DNA of 9,660 nucleotides from an uncultured Gammaproteobacteria bacterium (lineage in GTDB: Bacteria; Pseudomonadota; Gammaproteobacteria; Pseudomonadales; Pseudohongiellaceae), in the NCBI GenBank assembly GCA_903889815.1, contig CAISYX010000352.1:1-9660 (forward strand), read 5' to 3'. The notes beneath the pieces were generated by a model. It worked only from the letters and a program-made list of their open reading frames with translations, was not told where the DNA came from and made no database searches. Each line of letters opens with the position of its first letter. Within the stretch, counting starts at the first letter, position 1. Positions 5,983 through 9,660 of the stretch are shown here, in pieces. Made by a program: the position numbers and the translations under genes.

Positions 5983-6645
5983 ATGGCCGAAACGGCGCAC
6001 CACCTTCCCGGTTCGAAACTGCTGGTCGGGCTGACTGGTGGCATTGGCAGTGGCAAGAGTGCTGCAGCAGCGGGTTTCGAAGCACTCGGTATCCCTGTCA
6101 TCGAGGCCGACGTGGTGGCGCGCGAAGTTGTGTCTCCCGGTACCGCAGCACTCGCTGCAATCATCCGGCATTGTGGATCCGGAATCCTGCTACCCTCGGG
6201 CGAACTCGACCGCGCCACGCTGCGCCAGCGGGTGTTTGCAGACGCAGCCGAACGCCGGTGGCTGGAAGCGTTGCTGCATCCCTTGATCCGTGCAAACCTC
6301 ATCCAGCAAATAGGCGCTGCGGCAGCATTGCCGGAAACACCCTATGCAATTCTCAGCAATTCCCTGCTGCTGGAAACTGGACAGGATGCTCTGGTGCACC
6401 GCGTGCTTCTGATTGATGCCTGTGAAGAAAAGCAACGAGAGCGCACCCTGCACCGCGACTCTGTGGATGCGCGCACCGTCGATGCCATCATCGCTTCCCA
6501 ATGGCGTCGCGAACATCGCCGTGCCAGGGCCGACGATGTCATTCTCAACGACGGCACTCTGCAGGAACTGGATTCAGCTGTCCGCGCCATGGACGAGCGC
6601 TATAGACGCCTTGCCGCGGCAGCAACTACACAGGAAGAAAAGTAA
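5983..6645 (+). CDS. coaE: CoaE, dephospho-CoA kinase
   Basis: CoaE catalyses the last step of coenzyme A synthesis: ATP-dependent phosphorylation of the 3'-OH of dephospho-CoA, in the cytosol. The P-loop GLTGGIGSGKS is at residues 16-26. VIEADVVAREVVSPG (39-53) is the substrate-binding segment, with the usual first Asp replaced by Glu. Other family marks are LHPLIR (98-103), the lid-region arginines (QRERTLHRD, 151-159) and ADDVILNDG (183-191). The segment usually written as xPLLFE reads NSLLLE here (126-131), a mild departure. I chose ATG 5983 over an upstream in-frame ATG at 5932, because the extra 17 residues would lie inside pilD and resemble no CoaE N-terminus. The chosen start gives 220 residues, near the usual 200-210. 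Coupling to pilD is a widespread gammaproteobacterial arrangement. Confidence 0.96.
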   Translation: MAETAHHLPGSKLLVGLTGGIGSGKSAAAAGFEALGIPVIEADVVAREVVSPGTAALAAIIRHCGSGILLPSGELDRATLRQRVFADAAERRWLEALLHPLIRANLIQQIGAAAALPETPYAILSNSLLLETGQDALVHRVLLIDACEEKQRERTLHRDSVDARTVDAIIASQWRREHRRARADDVILNDGTLQELDSAVRAMDERYRRLAAAATTQEEK

Positions 6646-6839
6646 TGAACACGCGTGTCCTGGAAGTGAACTGCCCGACCTGCATGAAGAAAGTGGTCTG
6701 GAGCGAAGCCAGTCCCTGGCGCCCTTTTTGTTCGCAGCGCTGCAAGTTGATTGACTTCGGTGACTGGGCAAGCGAACGCAACACCATTCCTGCCGAGGCG
6801 CCTCTTCTCGACGACGAAGACGACGACAACCCTCGCTGA
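6645..6839 (+). CDS. yacG: YacG, zinc-binding DNA gyrase inhibitor
   Basis: YacG is a 64-residue zinc-ribbon protein. The E. coli homologue binds GyrB and inhibits gyrase activity. The ligands are in two pairs: CPTC (C10, C13) and CSQRC (C29, C33), followed by KLIDFGDWASER, the family signature (usually DLGxW). The C-terminal tail is strongly acidic (DDEDDD), as is common in the family. ATG overlaps the coaE stop by one base (TAATG), and an AGGAAG ribosome site precedes it, so expression is coupled to coaE. It ends the plus-strand run: only 19 bp separate it from the end of the convergent gene, with no recognisable terminator in the gap. Confidence 0.95.
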   Translation: MNTRVLEVNCPTCMKKVVWSEASPWRPFCSQRCKLIDFGDWASERNTIPAEAPLLDDEDDDNPR

Positions 6840-6858
6840 GAACCCGCAGCCGCAACCT

Positions 6859-8871
6859 TCAGAGGGGCGCAAAGGCTGGCAACGGCACCCAATGGATGCG
6901 GCCAGCCGCGTCTCCCACGTCATTCTGGAGCAATACCATCACCAGCTTGCCATCGCGCGACAGCCGCACCTTGTTGACTGTTTCACCTTCTGAGAGCCCA
7001 AGTGAGTAGCTGCTGTGCAGCAGATGGGTGCTCACATCGAAGAAATAGAGCTTGATGCCATCGGTGGCGATCAACACCTCCCCTGACTGGTCGAACACGG
7101 CGCTGACCGGCGCATTTTCCAGAATCCACTTCCCGTCGGTGTTGTAGTACTCCAGCGGATCCATGTCGACGATGGCTGTAGAAGGCGTTCGCTCATTGCC
7201 TGCCGGGCAGGAATAGGCAAGTCGATTGCCATCCGGCGAAATACTGAAATCAGTGCAGCCGCTGCCCACGGCAATATCGGTGCCTTGCACAAAAGTCAGT
7301 GCGCTGTTCAGTGGATTGAATTCGAACGTAGCCAGATTGGATTCGGTTGCCAGAAACACATGCCTGCGCACAGGGTCGTACTCGATGCGAACAGGCGCCA
7401 GCAGTGGAATGGCCGCCGTGACAGGATCGCCTTCTGGATTGAATACGCCCATCCACAGCCCGTCTTCCGCTGGTCCGTTTTCTTCGAGCTCGTGCAGGGG
7501 GTCAAACAGTAGCGTGAAGAGATTGTTATCTTCGGCCAGTGCAATATCCACAGGGATAAAATTCCTGCCGCCTTCACGCAAGCGATGGAAGGTAAAAGCA
7601 CCAGACGCGATGTCGAGAATGTAAAGGCGCTCGCTCTCCGGCAGTGTTGAGAAGTAGACCAGCCCAGCATCTGCATCCAGCAACATCTCGTCAGGAATTG
7701 TATTGAACTTGTAGGTTGCGCCGGTCTCGCCCGTGACAACGTTGCGCTCCACCAGGGCGTTGCGCTTGGTGTCGCCAATCAAGACCCAGCCGTGGCACAA
7801 AGGCAGGAAGTCCTGGGTGGGCGAAATGACGAGACTGCCCCCAAACTGGGCGATGGTCACTTCCGGGACGGGCGCCCCGGCCAGAATCTCAGTCTGCGAC
7901 AGCAGTCGGAAACGCATGGGAGTGGTGCCCGCGATCAGCTGCATGCGGACTGCGTATTCTTTGCCCGAGAACAGCATAGAGGGAATATCGAGAACACTGG
8001 TACGCGGATCAAAGGCTGGCGCACCGGGCACCAGCGTCTGCGACCCGGGGGGCACTGTGAATGCAGCACAATCCAGCAGCTGGAGACCTTGCCTGCCGGA
8101 CCCGCTGATGCTGCCGGGAGGCGAGATGTCTGTGGCAGCATTGAGCACGAATTCTCCGGCATCGGCATTTACCAGCGACAGGGACACGTTGTAAGCACCG
8201 ACGCCGGGAGCACTGACACCTGGCACCGACAGTGTGAAACCATCGAAACGCGGCCGGTCAACTGGCAGTGCGGGCGGCGTGCCCGTTGTAAATTCCATAC
8301 TGTAGAGCGGGCGGAATTTCACGCCCGTCCAGGCCGGGAAGGCGGGGGCCACGTCGGCGGGCACCGCCGTGCTCTGCACACGAATGCCCACAAATCGGCT
8401 GCCCGGAAGAATGGCATTGACCGCACCAGTCACATCAACTGTCAGCGTTGCAGCAGCATTGCCGCCGGAGGCCGCCACGGCGTCCAGTTCCGCCACTGCG
8501 ATGGAGCTTCCAGCCTTGTAGTCCGACAAATCGATGCGACCATCATCCGCAAAGGCAAACACTCGAAGTGGTGCTTTACCACTGCGGGGATACAGCGCCT
8601 CCAGTGGCAGGCTCAGAAGCGCTCGACTGACTGAGCGGCGCTCGCCGAAATCAAACACCATAACGGCGGCGTCAATGAAAGACGGGCTGGTGACAGCCCA
8701 TCCGTCATTGGTCATATAGGTGGCACGCAGGGCAGGCTTGTCGGGTGAGGGATTGGCCTCCACCAGCACCGCTTCCTGCAGGAGCGCGGCTTGATCGGCC
8801 TGGACGGGGCTGCCGAGCAACAGAATACCTGTTGCCAGGCACTGGCACGCCTTGATGAAGCCTCTCGCCAT
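6859..8871 (-). CDS. Secreted protein of unknown function with a probable C-terminal beta-propeller
   Basis: This is a 670-residue protein I do not recognise as any named family. It starts with a Sec signal peptide: two basic residues, a hydrophobic core CLATGILLLG (11-20), and a probable signal peptidase I site after PVQA (25). There is no lipobox, so it should be periplasmic or extracellular. Residues about 30-195 look like a beta-sandwich (DFGERRSVSRALLSLPL, then TVDVTGAVNAILPGSRFVGIRV), loosely like DNRLRE-type or carbohydrate-binding modules. Residues about 205-355 are a second Gly/Pro/Ser-rich beta region. Residues about 365-660 contain repeated blade-like units: LLDADAGLVYFSTL, RIEYDPVRRHVFLATE, DFSISPDGNRLAYSCP, AVFDQSGEVLIATDG and KVRLSRDGKLVMVLL. 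These resemble YVTN/WD40-like propellers. No catalytic motif is visible. An AAGGA-type ribosome site and its own promoter lie upstream. The pilus link is proximity only. Confidence 0.85.
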   Translation of the reverse strand: MARGFIKACQCLATGILLLGSPVQADQAALLQEAVLVEANPSPDKPALRATYMTNDGWAVTSPSFIDAAVMVFDFGERRSVSRALLSLPLEALYPRSGKAPLRVFAFADDGRIDLSDYKAGSSIAVAELDAVAASGGNAAATLTVDVTGAVNAILPGSRFVGIRVQSTAVPADVAPAFPAWTGVKFRPLYSMEFTTGTPPALPVDRPRFDGFTLSVPGVSAPGVGAYNVSLSLVNADAGEFVLNAATDISPPGSISGSGRQGLQLLDCAAFTVPPGSQTLVPGAPAFDPRTSVLDIPSMLFSGKEYAVRMQLIAGTTPMRFRLLSQTEILAGAPVPEVTIAQFGGSLVISPTQDFLPLCHGWVLIGDTKRNALVERNVVTGETGATYKFNTIPDEMLLDADAGLVYFSTLPESERLYILDIASGAFTFHRLREGGRNFIPVDIALAEDNNLFTLLFDPLHELEENGPAEDGLWMGVFNPEGDPVTAAIPLLAPVRIEYDPVRRHVFLATESNLATFEFNPLNSALTFVQGTDIAVGSGCTDFSISPDGNRLAYSCPAGNERTPSTAIVDMDPLEYYNTDGKWILENAPVSAVFDQSGEVLIATDGIKLYFFDVSTHLLHSSYSLGLSEGETVNKVRLSRDGKLVMVLLQNDVGDAAGRIHWVPLPAFAPL

Positions 8872-8909
8872 GACTGGGGTCCTTGCTGCTGGTTGCTGTA
8901 TTGGCCCGG

Positions 8910-8937
8910 ATTATGCGCCTAAGTCCAATAAATTCAA
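8910..8937 (-). promoter_or_regulatory. Candidate promoter of the secreted propeller gene
   Basis: The minus strand reads TTGAAT (8937-8932), 16 bp, then CATAAT (8915-8910): 4 of 6 and 5 of 6 matches to the sigma70 consensus. Transcription would begin near 8903, about 30 nt before the ATG at 8871, leaving room for the AAGGA ribosome site. The box lies in an AT-rich patch of the 158-bp gap after the Nudix/ThiE gene, so the propeller gene probably has its own transcript. Confidence 0.5.
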
Positions 8938-8964
8938 TCTATTACCTCTCCAAGCGGTGAATCG

Positions 8965-9004
8965 AGTCACACTCTTGGCGGCATTTATCTTCAAGAGTAG
9001 CACT
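8965..9004 (-). terminator. Weak inverted repeat after the Nudix/ThiE-like gene
   Basis: ACTCTTG (8971-8977) and CAAGAGT (8992-8998) pair over 7 bp with a 14-nt loop. After a 3x3 mismatch, AGT (8965-8967) pairs with ACT (9002-9004). It begins 25 bp past the stop at 9030, where a terminator is expected, but it has low GC and no U-run, so function is doubtful. Confidence 0.25.
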
Positions 9005-9029
9005 GGAACGACGATTTGCCGGGCTCTTC

Positions 9030-9660
9030 TCAGCGCCAGAACGCCGAGATGGCAGCGATGCCCAGTGCACCGCGACGGCGCGCCTCAGGCAGATCTGCAA
9101 GGCCAAGACCGCCGAGTGCATAGACGGGAATTCCCACCGCGCGCACCCAGGCCTCGAAAACATCCCAGCCGAGTCCAGGCTGACCGGGGTGTGAAGACGA
9201 CTCCAGCACAGGAGACAAAAAAGCGTAGTCCGCCCCCAGAGCTTCTGCAAGCTGCAACTCAGCAAGCGAGTGACAGGACGCGCCAAACAACTGCGCTTCT
9301 CCAAGCGGCCTTGCCGACAAGGTCTGAAGGTAGCGGCCCGTTGCATGAAAGCCTGCGGCTGGCACGGTCTCGAGAAGATCAGCATCGGCATTGAGCAGCA
9401 GTTTGCACCCGAATTCACGGCAAAGCAGAAGACTCTGGCGCGCAATTCGCTGAAACTCGGCGCGATTCAGCTGCGGCGCACGCAGTTGAACCAGGGTATG
9501 TCCGGCCTCCAAAAGCCGTGTGAAGTGCTCAAGGAATGCCTCCGGGGACGGGGCAGCACCGGTTATGGGCAGGAGATCTGGCAATTGCAGACGCCGGATG
9601 ATGGCGCGGTTGGCTGCGGGAAAGTCGGCCAGCTTCAGAGCGTCGGGCGCCATCCAGCGC
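9030..9660 (-). CDS. Nudix hydrolase/ThiE-like fusion protein, C-terminal part (5' end outside window)
   Basis: The frame is open to the window edge. An in-frame ATG at 9653 is probably internal, because codons before it (Arg-Trp) and the segment after it, ALKLADFPAANRAIIRRLQL, match the C-terminal tail of a MutT-type Nudix domain (W...L..FPxANxxI). The rest (about 180 residues) is a TIM-barrel domain like thiamine-phosphate synthase/TenI: TLVQLRAPQ, LLLNADADLL, GFHATGRYLQTL, GASCHSLAEL, FLSPVLESSSHPG, YALGGLGLADL. Such fusions occur in many gammaproteobacteria near yacG and coaE. The Nudix half is usually taken as an 8-oxo-dGTP-type sanitising enzyme; the role of the ThiE-like half is unclear. 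The REK motif lysine of true ThiE is absent (QLRAPQ), and INDR is replaced by LNAD, so I would not call it a thiamine-phosphate synthase. The gene ends with a TGA at 9030. Confidence 0.85.
   Translation of the reverse strand, partial: RWMAPDALKLADFPAANRAIIRRLQLPDLLPITGAAPSPEAFLEHFTRLLEAGHTLVQLRAPQLNRAEFQRIARQSLLLCREFGCKLLLNADADLLETVPAAGFHATGRYLQTLSARPLGEAQLFGASCHSLAELQLAEALGADYAFLSPVLESSSHPGQPGLGWDVFEAWVRAVGIPVYALGGLGLADLPEARRRGALGIAAISAFWR

Noticed and set aside
8852..9394. Plus-strand open frame starting with a lipoprotein-like LAAGC
   Set aside because: The signal-like start is antisense to the propeller gene start, and the rest crosses the gap and runs antisense to the Nudix/ThiE gene with an Arg/Pro-rich composition; coincidence is more likely.

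Overview
The window is a chromosomal type IV pilus (T4P) locus, most likely from a gammaproteobacterium. The evidence is the order pilB-pilC-pilD-coaE-yacG on the plus strand, a divergent pilin block on the minus strand, and a nearby Nudix/ThiE-like fusion gene. Coding sequence is GC-rich; the pilA-pilB divergent region contains a clearly AT-rich stretch. I cannot name a genus from sequence alone. I see no tRNA, rRNA, CRISPR array, insertion sequence or phage gene.

Left part (1-1658, minus strand): two tandem major-pilin paralogues (here pilA1, 1200-1658, and pilA2, 735-1142), followed by a TfpX/TfpZ-type pilin accessory membrane protein whose 3' end runs off the window at base 1. All three appear to be one transcription unit read from a promoter near 1690-1716. 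pilA1 carries a 15-residue C-terminal extension relative to pilA2. It begins exactly where a stop codon would be expected and reads through a strong stem-loop between the two pilin genes. This looks like a stop-codon loss (TAA to TTA) and is the most specific oddity here.

Middle (1659-2078): a 420-bp divergent regulatory region holding the pilA promoter, a 14-bp perfect palindrome just upstream of it, an AT-rich stretch, and a cluster of CGACAGC heptamers (three direct, one inverted) around a plausible pilB -10 box.

Right-centre (2079-6839, plus strand): pilB (extension ATPase), pilC (inner-membrane platform), pilD (prepilin peptidase/N-methylase), coaE (dephospho-CoA kinase) and yacG (small zinc protein) in a tight run. 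PilD would process the prepilins made from the divergent genes, PilB would power assembly through PilC, and the Tfp accessory protein would assist or modulate the pilin. coaE and yacG are housekeeping genes commonly linked to pilD.

Right end (6859-9660, minus strand): an uncharacterised 670-residue secreted protein with a probable beta-sandwich N-terminal half and a beta-propeller-like C-terminal half, with its own promoter. Upstream of it is the 3' part of a Nudix hydrolase/thiamine-phosphate-synthase-like fusion gene that enters from beyond base 9660. The secreted protein is the only gene whose function I cannot assign, and it interrupts an otherwise conventional housekeeping neighbourhood.
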